From positions 15,430,304 through 15,494,303 of the forward strand of contig OZ234496.1 of the NCBI GenBank assembly GCA_965153455.1: a stretch of 64,000 nucleotides of DNA. Direction: 5' to 3'. The position numbers and the translations under genes are program-made. Shown here in pieces: positions 25,150 through 39,136 of this stretch. The stretch's first letter is position 1. The number at the start of each line of letters is the position of its first letter. The notes beneath the pieces were generated by a model. The model was not told where the DNA came from. It worked only from the letters and a program-made list of their open reading frames with translations, and searched no databases. The stretch comes from Sphagnum compactum (lineage: Eukaryota; Bryophyta; Sphagnopsida; Sphagnales).

Positions 25150-28100
25150 ATGAGGAATTTTCTGTAGACTGTGCAAGAGAAGGACTGTTTTCGAGATTGT
25201 TTTCAGCTTGAGGTGCTTTCATCTTTGTGATTGGAGTTCATGGGAGGATATATGCAGGGATGCCGAGCGTTTTGATCTGAACTAAGTTTGTCCCAAAAAT
25301 GGGACTATGGCATCTTTTTTGGGGATGCCTACAAACAGAAGCAAACACATCTGTACGTTCAAACATCCACATACAAACATGTTCAAAGTATACATTTATT
25401 GTTTCATAAGTTAATGAAACAAAAAAAGTGTTATGAAAAAACGAAGTGCTTGACTGTCAAGTACCCACGTGGTTTTTGTTTGTCAAAACTGTAGCAGCAA
25501 TTGTATCATTGCCCAACTGTCTTCCAACATTGCTTCCCAAGAATATGTACATGGTTTTTTTTGTACTCTTCCAAGGTTTGATTTCCCATCTCGGCTCCCC
25601 ACATGATCTTTAGCTCTTCTTGACCCTTCATATCCCTTCATACCCACATGATATTATGGTCTAGAATCTAAATTCTACTTGAGTCTGCCCATGTGAATTG
25701 CAGATTCATCATGAAACCAGGAGCATGTAAGCAATTTTGGACTCAATTTAACCATTGAGAACCAACACCTCCACTGATACCAGCAGTAAGATTTTTTATT
25801 AAACAAATTCAGTGCATGACGTTGAAAAGTCTTAAAAATCAAGTCAACCTCTGCAACCTACTTATTCAAGACATGCTCATCCCTGTGAAGCTGTTGCCAT
25901 CTTTCATCATGGGCTGGTACCAGTGTGTATATTCACCCAAGTGTTTTAAGCTTTATACTCGGGCCTGGACTTTAACCCACTTCTAGCATCTTTTTGGACC
26001 GGAGTTGAAGCTCTTAATAAATGTGTTATGTTAGTGATTCAAATAGTGTGAAATCAATTAACCCATGAAGGCACTCTTTTGATCTTGAACAAGATGTCAG
26101 GAGTGTTAATTTAGTTATTCGGTTAAGTGATAATTGGTTTAATGTTAAGTCGGGTTCTCATAGATAATTGTGTTTTAGTTAAAAACCCACTATTTGAGTT
26201 ATTTGGTGTTTGGGATATAATCTCGAGCACGGATTTTCAAATCACTTTTGCTGATTTAAGATTTCAAAATGTAGTGTGTTTTTTTTCATAAGTTTTCATG
26301 TGTTTTTATGTAAGTTTCTTTGACACATGGTTTGTGTGTTGTGTTGTCATTTTATGTTTTGGGTTTGGATTCTTGCTTATTGCAAGTGAGTCTTATTTTA
26401 ATTTAGGTATGATGCACTAGTTAAGGTGTTTCTATGTTGTGGACAACGATAGATGTAAGCATCAATATGGTAGTGCACAACAAAGATGTTAAGACTTGAA
26501 GCTTTGTTTGTTTCTTCCCCATGTTCATGTACATCCATCTCATATGTATGATAAAGTAGGTGAAAAAGATGCATAAGCTCCTTGGCTATGGCAACAATGG
26601 CTATTATGTGGATGTTAACAGAGTTTGGCATAGTGTCCATCTTGAATCAACTTGGGATCTCAAACTGAAGGGGAGAAGCCCTTAGACTCAAAGAAAAATA
26701 TAAGTATGCATGACAATAAGTGATCAAAATTCCACTCCTACACTTCAAAAACACAACGTTTGAAAATGGTGTGTTTTTTGTTTTGTTTTTGTTCATTCTC
26801 ATCTTCTTCTTCTTTTTTCTATGTTTATTTGTTGCACTTATTTCCTAGTAGCATTTCTTTTTCCATAGATGTGGTGCACAAAAGTTCCAAGAATGGAACT
26901 CTTGCATATGCAACATCATTGCTATAAAACCCTCAAAACAACCTTATTGGCTTCAAATTTTTATTTTGTTTTTGTTGTGGTTGCCTTCTTGCAACAATTT
27001 TTCTCATGTCCTTGATGCATGTAGACATCATTGAATTTTCATTTTGGGGAGAAATTTTTCACATCCTCTTCCTTCTCTTAAATTTTGTCACTTGTGACGA
27101 TTTAAATAAGGAATTCAATCTTGGACTTCTTTGTCCTAATGCCTTGAAAGGGATGAAAGGTCAAATTGGGTTAATAAGAGCCACCTCAAGCTTAACCAAT
27201 TGTTTCTTTGACATGTTTATAAGTTTCACAAATTAAAATAATGTCGAAAATGTGTGTTGTAGTTGTATAATGCCCATTTTAATATATCAATTCAATATTT
27301 GAATAAATTTGAAAATAGTCCAATAAATATAAAAAATCTTTTAACATGTTTTTAAGCCTATAACCAATGTTCTTTAACATAATGAAAGAATGTAATATCA
27401 ATATTTAAATAGTGTCTTAAGATTTTTTCACCAATTCTTACTACCATGTCAACATGTCATGACTAGTCACAACTTTTTTGAGAAGTGTCAGTAGCTCCTA
27501 TTACCCCAATTATACCCTAAAAGGTATTGAAAGTTTGGGAGAAGGAAGGAATTTCTATTTCTCCATATCTAAAAATTCTCCATACTCAAACATTGAACTA
27601 GGAATGCACTGATTGTTTTGTATATGAAAAAATATCAAAATTTTGAAGCCCTTCATTAAATGATTGTTTTCCTATAGTATGTTGTTTTAGTTTTTATTGG
27701 ACCTTCTTCAAAATTTTGTTTTATTGTAAATGGGTTGTTGTGGTCCTAATGTTACAAAGTAGTGGAGAGTTTTATCTTTTTTGTTGACATTCTCATATGA
27801 GTTCTTGTGGGTAAATTTGTTTTCAATGTTTTATGTGGTTTTTTTTTCATGGTTCTTTGAAATCATGGGTTCCTTGAGTTTTCAATTCTTTTTTGTCCTT
27901 CAATGGAGTTGATAATGGGTCAAAAACTTAGGTGCGACATGGCCTAGGTTTAGCTTAGGCACCAGATAGGCTATTGAAGCATTGGAGCTCGTACTATAAG
28001 TGCCACATGGTTTAGGCCTAAGTAGTTAGGTGCCTTGTAGGCTACCTAGCATTAGGTTGAACCTAACATGACATGTGGCCATTGGCAACATCGAATGAGT

Positions 28101-31100
28101 TCATGTGGATGGCTAAAATATATTGGCATGCATTTTTAAGTTAAAAATAGTGATAGTCGCATGATAGTTACATATGAGTTACAAAGACCATATAGATTAC
28201 ATAAAAATGAAACCATATACATTGGCTTTGATTTCATCCTACATTTATTGTCATTTGCAATTAAAGACACATTCGACTTGTCGAACACAAGTAAGTCATT
28301 TTTAATGCAAGTGACACATGCGATTAAAAAGTAATTGCACATGCCAATTGTAAATATGCATTTTTCTTGTAGATTTACTTCCCAAAATTTAACCATCAAA
28401 AGTTGTGGAAGACATGGGGTTATGTAAGTTTCTAATCGACCAAACTCATGCAAATATTATGTGTAATCATGACATGTTTTCTTTCATTTCCACTACAAGA
28501 TATGTGTCAAACTAAATGTTCTTCATAATAACAACAAAGATCAACTTTTTGAATTAAAAATTTTCACTTCTTATATGCATGTGTAAGATGCTTACTAAGG
28601 TGACATTTCAATTGAACCATGAAGGCACAAAAGATCTTGATTCACCCATTTGATGAAGTAATTGTCCCAATCATGATTGTTGTTTTTTCTTCATTTTGAC
28701 TCCCAACACATACATTAACAAAAGCTTGTTCATATTTGTAATAATTAATAAACTATCCTTGGATATACTATAGGTTTCCTTGCCAAATAACTTCTCTAAC
28801 TTTGCATATGTGGTTATTCCTTTGTTACAAGCCATGTTCATGGAGCACAACAACACATTATAGATAACATGGGTTGCAAGTCACATCAAACAACCATCAC
28901 AATTGTTGGTTGTTATAATTTCAAATCACTACACATTATTGCATGCATTGATATGTTATTGAACTTTATTTTATGAAGTGCAATACTTCAAAAAAATTAT
29001 TTCTAAGTGATTTTGGATTTCCCATGAAGGGACATATAAATAGTCAGGGTTGCGTAGCTTTAGAATCATTCATCTCATGCAAATATTGAATGTGTTAATG
29101 TATAATAATTGTAAGTTACAATGATCCACTATTTACATAACACGATAGTTTTTTATGCACACCATGAATGATAATGTGTCCGATGTCTAATGGTTTTTGA
29201 ATTTTATGAAAAGGGACTCAAATATATGATTATTATGTCATCTAGTTAGGTGGAATAATTTTATGAAATTCCAAAATTAATGTTTTGTACACCAATTGGA
29301 CGACTTTTTAATATATTTGACTTCATATGTAACAGTACATAAACAACTTGTGGATTTGCCATAATGATGATTTGTAACAATGAATCCATTTATCAATCTC
29401 CAAAATTGATAAATGTCAAAAGTAATTCAAAATAAAGGTATCCCAACCATTTCAAGAAGGAATGAAAGTTTGGGGGACTTTTAAGAGCATTGGAATTAAA
29501 GGAAAATGGTGAAGTTTATAATTACAACAAGAGTTTTGTGAAAGTTTAAAAATTTATTCATAAACTTGTAACTTGGGATGTATTAAAAAGCAACTGTTAG
29601 ATACTTTTGAAAAACATGTTTTAAAAACCTCAAACATGGGCATTCAACAATGTCACATTGCTTTCACAATCGAAATACATTATTAAAATGTATTATTAGG
29701 GACAATTCTTGTGTTGAAAATTGGCTCAACTCTAGCTTGCACAACATTAGTAGACGTTACAAATTAGGTGAAAATGAAATTCAAGAAAAATGTCTATGAT
29801 ATAATGAAAAAACTACGCCAAAAAAGTTTTTAACCTTACAATCAAGCATGACATTTAATAGAAAAATTGAATGAAAAATGGACAATATAAATTTCTTCCT
29901 TCTTCCAAAAAAATACAATGTTGTGCAATTTATGAAATTGTGAAACTCATTAATTGGAAAAAAAATTTACAAACAATGCACAACAAATACAAAGAAGCTC
30001 ATGATGAACATCTTGTTTACACACCATATGCAATACCAAATGTGGCAATGGCAAACTACACAACTTACAATGACAAAAATATCATGCACCTTTGCATTAA
30101 ATGTTATTCAAACAAAAATAAAGCTCAAAATGTAGCTTATATAATGTACCAGCCACCATATTTCATAACAACATTGATGGCACATGGAATGGGTGTGTGG
30201 CATTTTTTGATGGCACAAAACATAATTGCAAGATTTGTTCTGCATGGTCAAGCATTGTAGAATGTGCCACATTTTTTTTACTTTCATAACTAAAAAACAA
30301 GTTTGCTTCGTTGGGAAGAATCCATTGTCATTGAAAAAATCACAAATGGTATACATACATCATTAGATTGGAAAGACTACCCTATGTATAATTTCAATTA
30401 TTATCATTGTGATCAACAAACCATCTCCTCAATAAGCATCACTCCCTTGTTTACACATACCGATTTTTTAAAATTACATTGTTATAAAATACATCATTTC
30501 AAAATTAACCTCTTCACATGTAAACAAAAATTGTCACAAAATCAAAAGTTTTGAAATTCCATTCTATAGATGTTTAAACGAACCAACCATTTCATTTGGA
30601 AAACATGACTTTGATTGAATGTTTCACAAAATATGATATGACAAACTAAAATGCACCTCTTCAAGAACTCATGGTCAAGACAACCTAAGAAACCACATTC
30701 ACATAATTAATAGATTAATTAAATTCACAAACTTTCATTCAACACACAACACAAAAATGTTCTTTTGTAACATAATGTTACAAGATTTGTCTTTTTGAAG
30801 AGAGATTGAATTTTTTTTCACATCCAACCCCTAGAAAAGCTAAAAATGAGAATGCCACATTCATGGTTTTCTACTTGATTTAGATCATTTACGAGTGTAT
30901 CTAGTGAAATATGCATGCACAATTTTTTTTTGAACATTACAAAACAAATCCAACTTCTTGAAGAAATATTAGAAGACCATGTATGCCTTGACCCACATTA
31001 CACACCACCTAAATTTTTGATTAATAGATTTCATGACATTGAATAACCGCCTGAAATACAAATGATGTTGAAACCTTCACAACACATATTTGGCACATAC

Positions 31101-34100
31101 ATCTCCATGATGTAACTCGGTGACAAACAATAAGACATATTGCATTTTGTTGTTAAAAACCCACAAGGTCTACACATTTTGATAAGCACACTTGGTAGTG
31201 GTCAAAAACAAAATGTGAAATACATCACACAAAACTTTCAATCACTTGGCAAAAACAATTTATTATCAACAACAATAAACACACTAGGTAGTGTTTTGTT
31301 TGCGTTCCAATCCAACTACATTACACATTACATTTTGCATTCCAATACAAGGAGATTTGTCCATCTTCCTTAAACCTAACAATGTCATAAAAAATTCAAA
31401 ATTACAAATGCCATCATTATTGATGAGATGTTGATGATGACCAATAACATACTTTGTGCCTTTGAATATATTTAAAACAAGTAATGTGTGTTGAAATGAC
31501 ATTTCCATTTGAAACAAAACTCATATTACCTATTAGGGACCTTTCTCAATTACCACCAATTTGCAAACACACAATTTTATAAAACAACAATATATTATGC
31601 AAAAGTTATCACATAAAATCTATTCTTTGTTTAAAAATAATAAAACAACACAAGTTTTATCCCTCTCCATGCATCATGCCACATATAGATAATACTTGCA
31701 ATTTTGTAACATCATAAAACAAAGAAAAACAACCATAATTGAAGAAATCAAAAAACTTTTATCACAATGTTTTTTGCAAAATCAAGAAATAGACTCTCAC
31801 ATCAACAAAGCCACCCCAAAAAAATAATTATACATAAAATGGATGTTCTCAATACAACACCATTTTTTTCAACAAACAATTTTCAACCACGCAAACATAC
31901 CAAGTGAAAATGGACACCAACATTACTAAACATTGAACATATTCAACCTTGGTTGGACAACAAATCTTTCAACCACATAAACACCATTGCCTCCGATGCA
32001 CTTGTCATGCTCACAAAAAACATCAATGTATATCAAAGGGAGTTGTAAATGGTGCAACTACAACAATCACATCTATAGTTTTTGATCCACAAAAATTGTT
32101 TTAAAAAAATGTCCATTTGAACACAAATACACTTATGACAGATATTATTATAAAACATCATTTCTCATACATTGGCATATGTTATTATTGGCACAAATCA
32201 CAAGATGAAACCATCAACATAAAGGTTATCAAATTGACAAAATTTGAAGCTTTTGTGTGTAGCCCCCCCCACATGTATATGTCGTGCTCTCCAAGATCAC
32301 AATTTTTTTTTTTTTTGAAAATAGTTGAAACTCTTCCTCCAAATGGTTTCCATTCCTTGCAATATTGAAAAGGGTGTGGACACTAGTAAAAAAAAGTAGA
32401 AAATAAGTGAATAAAAATATAAGGTGCAATATATTGGTTATTGGGTAAAAATTATAAGCTAATTAGTTTAAAAAGAGAGTACACTTTATTCAAATAATCA
32501 ATTTAATTATAATATAATATATGCAATAATATGAAATAATGGATTATAATTAAGATAAGGTGACTTTAATATGTATATATTAAAAAAATAGATAATAATA
32601 AAATGATAATTATAAGTTGGACAATTATCTAATACCCCCTAAAATGGTCATTTGACTCACATAAATCCCAAACTTTACACTGAGTGTCCGTCTCGGATAT
32701 ATTGAAAATGATTAAATTGAACACAACATTTTACAAATCCAAACTTTCATATTGGTACATGCATTCCACTCTTCCAATTCTTTAAACATTCCATTACATC
32801 TCATCGTGCATAAATCAATAAATAAATTGTTGGTAGTTGTTGCATTTGATGACAAAATAAACATGCACTTATTTACATGTTTTGTTATTATGAAATCATG
32901 ATTCATTTTTCATTCTCATAGGTTTGTACATGTGTTTTCATAATGTTCAACCAAAAACCAACTTAAGTATCTTACATTGACTACAATGGAAAAAATTCTC
33001 TAAAAAAATAACTTTGAATTTTCAAAGTGTTGTATAGTATGGGTGCCTTTCTTTACTAACTCTTTACTTGCAACAAAAGGAAATTGACTATACCCAAGCT
33101 TGGGATGAAATCATTTTTAGAACTTCTTTTGAGCAATTTGTATTCTTTTATAAACTATGACTTTTTTGTTAATAAAGTGCTAGTTTCAACTATTGTCAAA
33201 TTATGACTATTCTTCAAATTATTGATTGTGCTTTTCTTGTGTTAAAATTAAGACAAAACTTCCTTGGCAAACCCACTTGTTGGTTTCTTGTCCCATAACT
33301 AATACCCATGTACAAGTGATACAAATACACCTACTTAGTAGCCACTTAGTGCCCTATTTACTAGTTAGGTAATTGCTAACACTTCTTAAGTAGTTCTTAT
33401 GGTACTTCCTTCAATACCTAATAATTAGGTGGATAGGGGACGGGCACATAAAAATTGCATTTTGGTTTGTGATTTCTCATTAAAATTTGTTTGCTTTCTT
33501 GTGTGATTTTTTGGCCTTTTTCAATAACACTCATTGTACTTTGTTTGGTGTTGGAAGCAATAAAATGGAACAATCATATCAAGAAAAAAACCTTGTAGAA
33601 CACTCAAAGGTTATGATTTCCTTTTCTAGTTGTGTTATATTTTTGGTTTGACTACAATTAAAATTATTGATGAGATTAACTTTCTATGGGCAAAGTAATG
33701 TTTTCTCGAGTATAAAATATTTTTTCTTAATTTTGTTTGAAATTTATCCAAAGCAATATTTGAATACCAGTCAATTTTAAATATTGGGTCATGTTATACA
33801 TTGTTTGTAGTTGGATGACAACATGATTAGGTAATAGAAAAGTTAACAATCCAATGCTTTCACAATATTAGGGTTTAGGCTAATACTTACGAATGATGTT
33901 AAGCAAAAGATCTCTAATACAAAAGAATAGAAGACAAGGAAAACTTTGACTTCATTTTGGTGGACATCCAAATGCGGGACATGACATAATATATACCTTT
34001 CTTAATCTATGGGATTGTAAGTTGATCTTTCAAGAGGATTTTAGGAGGATTACATGAGTAAATAATCCACACGTTGTAACATTGTGTTACAACAACCCAA

Positions 34101-34600
34101 CTTTTGTTCACTTACTTGGAAACAATGGGATCTCATGGATCGAATTATATGTGTAATTGGAAAGTCCTAAGGATGGGGTACTTAAACTTAATCAAGTTTA
34201 AATGTTCTCACATACATGGCACCAATGCATCAATTCATGCTACCTTTAGTTTTTTTATTATGTACTATATACTAAGTAGGTGGTGTCAAATAACCTTTTT
34301 TCTAAGTGCCCTAATTAGACACCAGCTTTCTCTCTCAATTGGTAAGGGAAGGCAAAAATGAAAGGTGACCTTTCTGTCAATAGGAACAGCAAACTTTGAG
34401 CTTTTGGTCAATAGGACAATAACATATACTTAGTACAATGTGCTTGAGCTGATTGCTGGACAAAAAAACCAAACAAGAGTGCTGAAGAGTGTGCATTAAG
34501 GTTCAACCAAACCAGCAACCAAGAATGTGCCAAAAGGAATTAATGAGGTACATGAAAATATAAGAAGGCAACATGATACTTGATATAAGAGGGAGGTCTC
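25150..34600. other. long gene-free stretch
   Basis: About 9.5 kb of AT-rich DNA. The first few hundred bases are probably the 3' UTR of the START-like gene. No open frame here is long or shows a recognisable domain. From about 29.8 to 32.3 kb the plus strand is strongly A/C-rich and poor in G, so the minus strand is T/G-rich like the hAT relic. On the minus strand there are many short broken frames, which suggests an old decayed mobile element. No tRNA or rRNA was seen. Confidence 0.5.
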
Positions 34601-34684
34601 ATCCAATGGTGTGCGGCCACATTAGTGAAACACTCCCTATAATTGGTTAAGGCTTGTAACTCGTGATCGGATAGCTAATCAGAG

Positions 34685-34795
34685 AGTGTCAAGATTCTCA
34701 TTACAGTCAGTTAATGAAAGTTTTTTGAATTTGTTGTGTCAAGAGATTCTCATTGCAGTTGGTTATGAGAGTACTTTTGAATTCGTTGTGTGGAT
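34685..34795. repeat. short tandem duplication, about 55 bp
   Basis: GTCAAGA(GA)TTCTCATT, GCAGT(T/C)(G/A)GTTA and TTTTTGAATT(T/C)GTTGTGT occur twice, at about 34686-34741 and 34738-34792. Confidence 0.7.
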
Positions 34796-35330
34796 GGCTT
34801 CAAGCTTTGCATCAGAAAGTAAAGTGTGGGATTGAGGTACTAATGGCCAATGCAACAGACCTTCAACCCAATTTGATTTTGCAGAAACCGTGAAGTACTG
34901 TGAACTTTAAGTACTGCAGTCTTACAACGCGCAAAGCTGATGATGAGAGGGCCAGAATTCATATACACCCTAGCTCTCTGATTGTTGCACATGGAATGGA
35001 AGGTTTGAACACTGACTCCAGACTTTTCACTGCCAAATATTTCAAGCTCTCAAGCCAGTTTGAGTGGTTTCCACACCGCACACACTTTTTCCCAGTCAGT
35101 GTGAGATGAGATTCTCTTTTTCCAAGAACAGCTCCAGATGACATTGTGAAATCATGTTGTCCAACTTGAATCAATTAAGGCCTGGGGTGGCAGATTTTAA
35201 GTCATCTTCTTCACAACATCATATGACAAACTCTTCCAATGATGCTCATACATTCACAATAATGACCAAACGTGTCTGCCGTTGAACTTGAATCCTCTAA
35301 AAACCGTTCAATCTGCCACCCTACACCTTA

Positions 35331-35632
35331 ATGCCATGGAATGGTCAAGCCCCTGCCCATCATGTACTAGAGAGCCAGCACAGCTCCCATTGGCAGAGGA
35401 TTGTAGGCACCTACTTGAGAAACAGCAGGTTCTGTAGACTCAATCTGCCCGCACTGGCTGTTTATTTGCTTGGCAGTTTCTGCCATGTAGCAGGGCCCGA
35501 AAAAGGCCAGAATACATATGTCTGATCCTTTACTTTGGGTGTGTCACCTGGTGTGCCCAATATGGGCTCGCCTGGCACCTTACCCAGCATAATGGGCAGG
35601 GCTTGCAAGGGGCTTGGCCATTCCATAGTACA
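35331..35632. repeat. imperfect inverted repeat with about 160 bp loop
   Basis: ATGGAATGGTCAAGCCCCT, CTGCCCATCATG and AGCTCCCATTGGCA at about 35336-35397 are mirrored as the reverse complement at about 35558-35627 (TGCCCAATATGGGCTCGCC, then AATGGGCAGGGCTTG, then GGGGCTTGGCCATTCCAT). It lies just downstream of psaK, outside its coding region. Possible MITE or hairpin transcript. Confidence 0.6.
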
Positions 35633-35903
35633 TAATCATGTGTTTCTTTCATGCTGATGGCATGCTTGTGGTGCAGGAAGGTGAACCAAACGTATTTCCG
35701 CCATCTTTTCACATAACTAAAACAATAGTATGTTTTCTTTAACCATTAGAGATGACCTTCGTGTGGAGAGAGAGTGCAATCCGAAAACAGAGAACACGTA
35801 CAAGAACAAAAGCTTGGGTGTTGTTTGGAGGGAATGAGAGAAGAGTTTTTACTTATGCACCAACGCTCTTCTTTACAAGAGATGGCGATGAAGAAAGCGG
35901 AAA

Positions 35904-37000
35904 TTACAGGACACCGACGCCCTTGAGGCCAAGAACGATGCCTACGCCGATGATGTGTCCCAGAACGCCACATGCCAAGGTGTCTGTGGCGGTGAAGCCG
36001 GCGGGATCTCCTGTCTGTAGGCCTGAGTCTCTGTCCACGAGCTGAAGCCCGGCAAGAGCTTTCCTGTTGGCTGAAGGTGCGAGGCCGAACCTTCCGGCAA
36101 CCAGCATCAGTGTTGTTGACCCAACTATGATCTGTTTGAGAAGAGCATTGAAGAGCGGATGTCACGGACATGTGAGAAAATAAAACAATGCAGAAAACTG
36201 TTGTCAACAAGGTCCTTTCTCATTAGGTAGATATTTCTACAGATGAGCAATGCATGCCAAAATACACCTGAGATATTCGAGTCAATTCTCCGCGATTGGA
36301 AGAAGACTTAAAACGGAACATGCATGCTTCCACAATGTGCAGTCGTCACCATAAAACCATGAATGTTGTTGCTGGAAGACTTACCAGATTCGTGGAAGAT
36401 CCGATGAAATCACAGCGAGCACCTAAGGCGCCCTTGCCCTTCACGGACCGTGGAAGCATCGCCTGCGTCGAGCACAGCTTCGTTTAAGAAATTTTCCAAA
36501 CAGGACATGGAAAGCGGCATTGGAATACTCACGCCTACTACTCTGGAGGAAGACGAACGAAGCGAGTAATAATCGCCTCGATCCACAATCATCCTACGAT
36601 TTGACATCGCTCCTGACACAAAATTGTCACAGTCTATGCAATGTACCTTCGCAATTCACGCTGCCGTGCTCATAACAGGCCCGACCGATCTTCGAATCTA
36701 AGATGCCTAAGCGATAACAGTTCACACCGAAGCAACAGCCAATTGCTATTGCAGGAGAGGTGCAAATACGAAGCGAATCTCGATCCACACACGAAAGCAA
36801 GAACACAAGCGCTTTCATTTTTCAGCACAAAAATGCTAAGAACTTGACAAAGCGCTTGCAAAGTAGGAAGGTTGCAAAAAATTTACCACACTCTGGACCT
36901 TGCTGAAACTGGTGCTGGCCTTAAGCCCCTGGAACTCCTTCAAAGGAGCAGCAGCTGTGACATTGGCTGAAACCGCGGCAGAAACTGCCATTGCTGCCAT
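35904..37000 (-). CDS. psaK: photosystem I reaction centre subunit PsaK (PSI-K), chloroplast precursor
   Basis: Three exons, all phase 0: 37000-36887 (ATG at 37000), 36462-36385 and 36131-35904 (stop TAA), giving about 139 residues. PsaK is a two-helix thylakoid membrane protein at the edge of photosystem I that binds chlorophyll and helps attach light-harvesting complex I. The N-terminal ~50 residues are an A/S/V-rich plastid transit peptide. The mature region contains [12 protein letters not shown], the first membrane helix ending [18 protein letters not shown], a stromal loop with [13 protein letters not shown], and a second helix with [19 protein letters not shown]. These match the conserved PsaK core almost throughout, and the length is normal for the family. 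Donors are GTAAAT and GTAAGT; acceptors end GACGCAG and AAACAG. Nothing appears broken. Confidence 0.96.
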
Positions 37001-37289
37001 TTTATTTTTCTTGCGGGGAAAAGAAAAACAGAAAAAAATTCCACAAGAAAAAACACTGTGTAGTCGATTCAAGTAAACAGCTGCAAGTGCGTGGAAACGT
37101 AAAATCGCTGCGAGAATTTGCGAGCTATTGTTCCTCCGCGCGCAGCTGAGAGAGACGAAGAAGACGACGACACTTCTTTTACGGGCAGAATAGAGAAAAA
37201 TCCAATTACACTACTACTGATGTTGTACCAAAGAAGAGAACTTCTCGGGCATCCATGTGTATAAAATTTCCATCCGGGCAGCGTAATTA

Positions 37290-37295
37290 GATAAG
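37290..37295 (+). promoter_or_regulatory. I-box-like GATAAG motif upstream of psaK
   Basis: GATAAG about 290 bp upstream of the psaK start. ACGT-core motifs (CCACGTA near 37367, CCACGTC near 37431) lie a little further out. Such elements are common in light-regulated plant promoters, but short motifs occur by chance, so the role is inferred. Confidence 0.25.
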
Positions 37296-37749
37296 AGTAT
37301 CCAGTTCACCAATCGCAAGCCGAATTTCCCGTTTCACACCATCCGAAATCCAGGTCCCGATTTGCCACGTACTCAAATTGCGACGTCCCCTGTCGAGGTG
37401 CTAGAAGAATAAACGACCAAACCTACAGGCCACGTCTTTTTTGTCTCCTCGAATTTGCACTTCGACTTGGCACCTCAAATTGGCACCTCGAAGCCCTTCG
37501 AGGTTTTTGCGTTGTTGTTGCGACGGAGCGGTTGATGAGCGTAAGTACTAAGAAGCTCTCCTCTTCGTGGCATCAGAGCTTGTTTCTTCTTCAGCTTGGA
37601 ATATCATTTGTTGCAACCTTTGCTTCACCCATCATCTTCTTCTTCAATTTCATGTGTTTCTTCTGCATGTGACTATGATTGATGGGTAGGTAAAATTTCT
37701 TCAAATTTGAGAAAAAGAATTTTGATTGAACATCAAGAGGTTTTCTTTT

Positions 37750-38330
37750 TCTTTTTGAAAACACTAGCATATTGATTGATAAGCTGTTGGCTGGACCTCA
37801 AGTCAGGCCTTGTGATAAAGGACATGACATCAGGTAAAGCCTTGTGGAAGAGGATACAACAATGTTTTTCTTTCACCTGCTCACGAGTGGGTTTGAAACT
37901 CAAGACTTTTGTGGTACCAAATAGGAATTGGGATTGTGATATCAACCAACAAAGCCTTGTGACACATGATATAATTATGTTTTCACTTCCTGGGTTTGAA
38001 TTCAAGACTTTTGTGATATCAAATAGGAATTAGACTTGTGGTACCAACCAGGGATTGGGACAAGGCCTTTCACCTGTTCACTAGTGGATTTGAACTCAAG
38101 ACCTTTTCTGGTACTAAATAGGAACTGTGACATTGAGCCATCACCCCAAGTTAGTAAATAGAGAATATATCACTGAGCTAGCAGACATGCGGCTTGAGGC
38201 CAGGACCTTTCTGATACCAAACATGGATTGTACCATTGAGCCGTCACCCTGGGGCTTCTAAATAGAGACTATATCACTTGCTAACAAAAAACATGGGTCA
38301 TACCACTGAACCATCACCCTTGGGGCAACA
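37750..38330. repeat. degenerate repeats with (C/A)AAGAC(T/C)TTT..GGTA(C/T)CAAATAGGAA(T/C)T
   Basis: The block TTTGAA(A/C)TCAAGAC(T/C)TTTT..GG followed by TAC(C/T)AAATAGGAA(T/C)T recurs at about 37892-37930, 37985-38032 and 38089-38130, with weaker versions to 38310. Spacing is about 95-100 bp. No gene is seen between this and 39.1 kb. Confidence 0.65.
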
Positions 38331-39136
38331 GACTCCTTTTGATTGCAAATGTTCCCCGACAGTACTTTAGGGGTAAGAGATGAATTACTACTAGCTTTCA
38401 TGGAACCTTGAATATTCTTTTAAGAAGCTTCTTGTAACTAGGAGTTTTGAAAAGAATATTGTGTGATTCTGCTGCTGCTGGATGCCAAAATCTGGAAGCT
38501 TGAATCTGCGGTGGTTTGGCTGTTTTGTGTAAATTTTAGAAGCTCAACATTGGGGTTCAGCTACTATCTATGTATATCCTGGTAATGTCCATGAGCAACA
38601 GCCTGACTGACAAGAAAACCCACATGAAGACAATCTTCAAAATTCAGATCCAGCTTTGGCAATTTTCTTTCAGCGGCAGTTCATGAGTTCAACTGATGGA
38701 TCTCAAGAGAAAGATACCTATGATCATGGCTCATGAGTTGGTTGAACACTGTGAATATTCTCAGACTGGCGATGAGACTAGAGATCGGCAGACAACAGTG
38801 ATCAGCTTAGCATATGGGTTATTCCATTTGCAGCAAGAAGGTGCACAACTACATGAGGACAAAAAATACAAGCTGAGCTAGCTCTAGTTTCTTGACAAAC
38901 TGAGAGTGGGTAGGGAGAGAATGGCACTCCCAGGATTTCATTTCAGTGTAAGAATCAAACGGAAATGGTACAAGATGGATCCACCATTCTATGGCGTTCC
39001 ATGAATTGCAGCTTCTTTGCCTTTCTTGACGCCCAGACTAGAGTAGTATTACGCTGTAATACAAAAGAAAGCACCAGCTATGGTTGGTACCAAGCTGTGT
39101 CTTTGTCTTCAGCGTTTGTTGTTTGTCGATCGGTTA

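Noticed and set aside
29871-30260. 129-residue plus-strand open frame
   Set aside because: Low-complexity, lysine- and asparagine-rich product of an A/C-rich region; no recognisable domain and no splice context.
37750-38330. tRNA-like GGGTTTGAA(T/A)..CAAGAC segments
   Set aside because: They resemble a T-loop only superficially; no acceptor or anticodon stems could be drawn.
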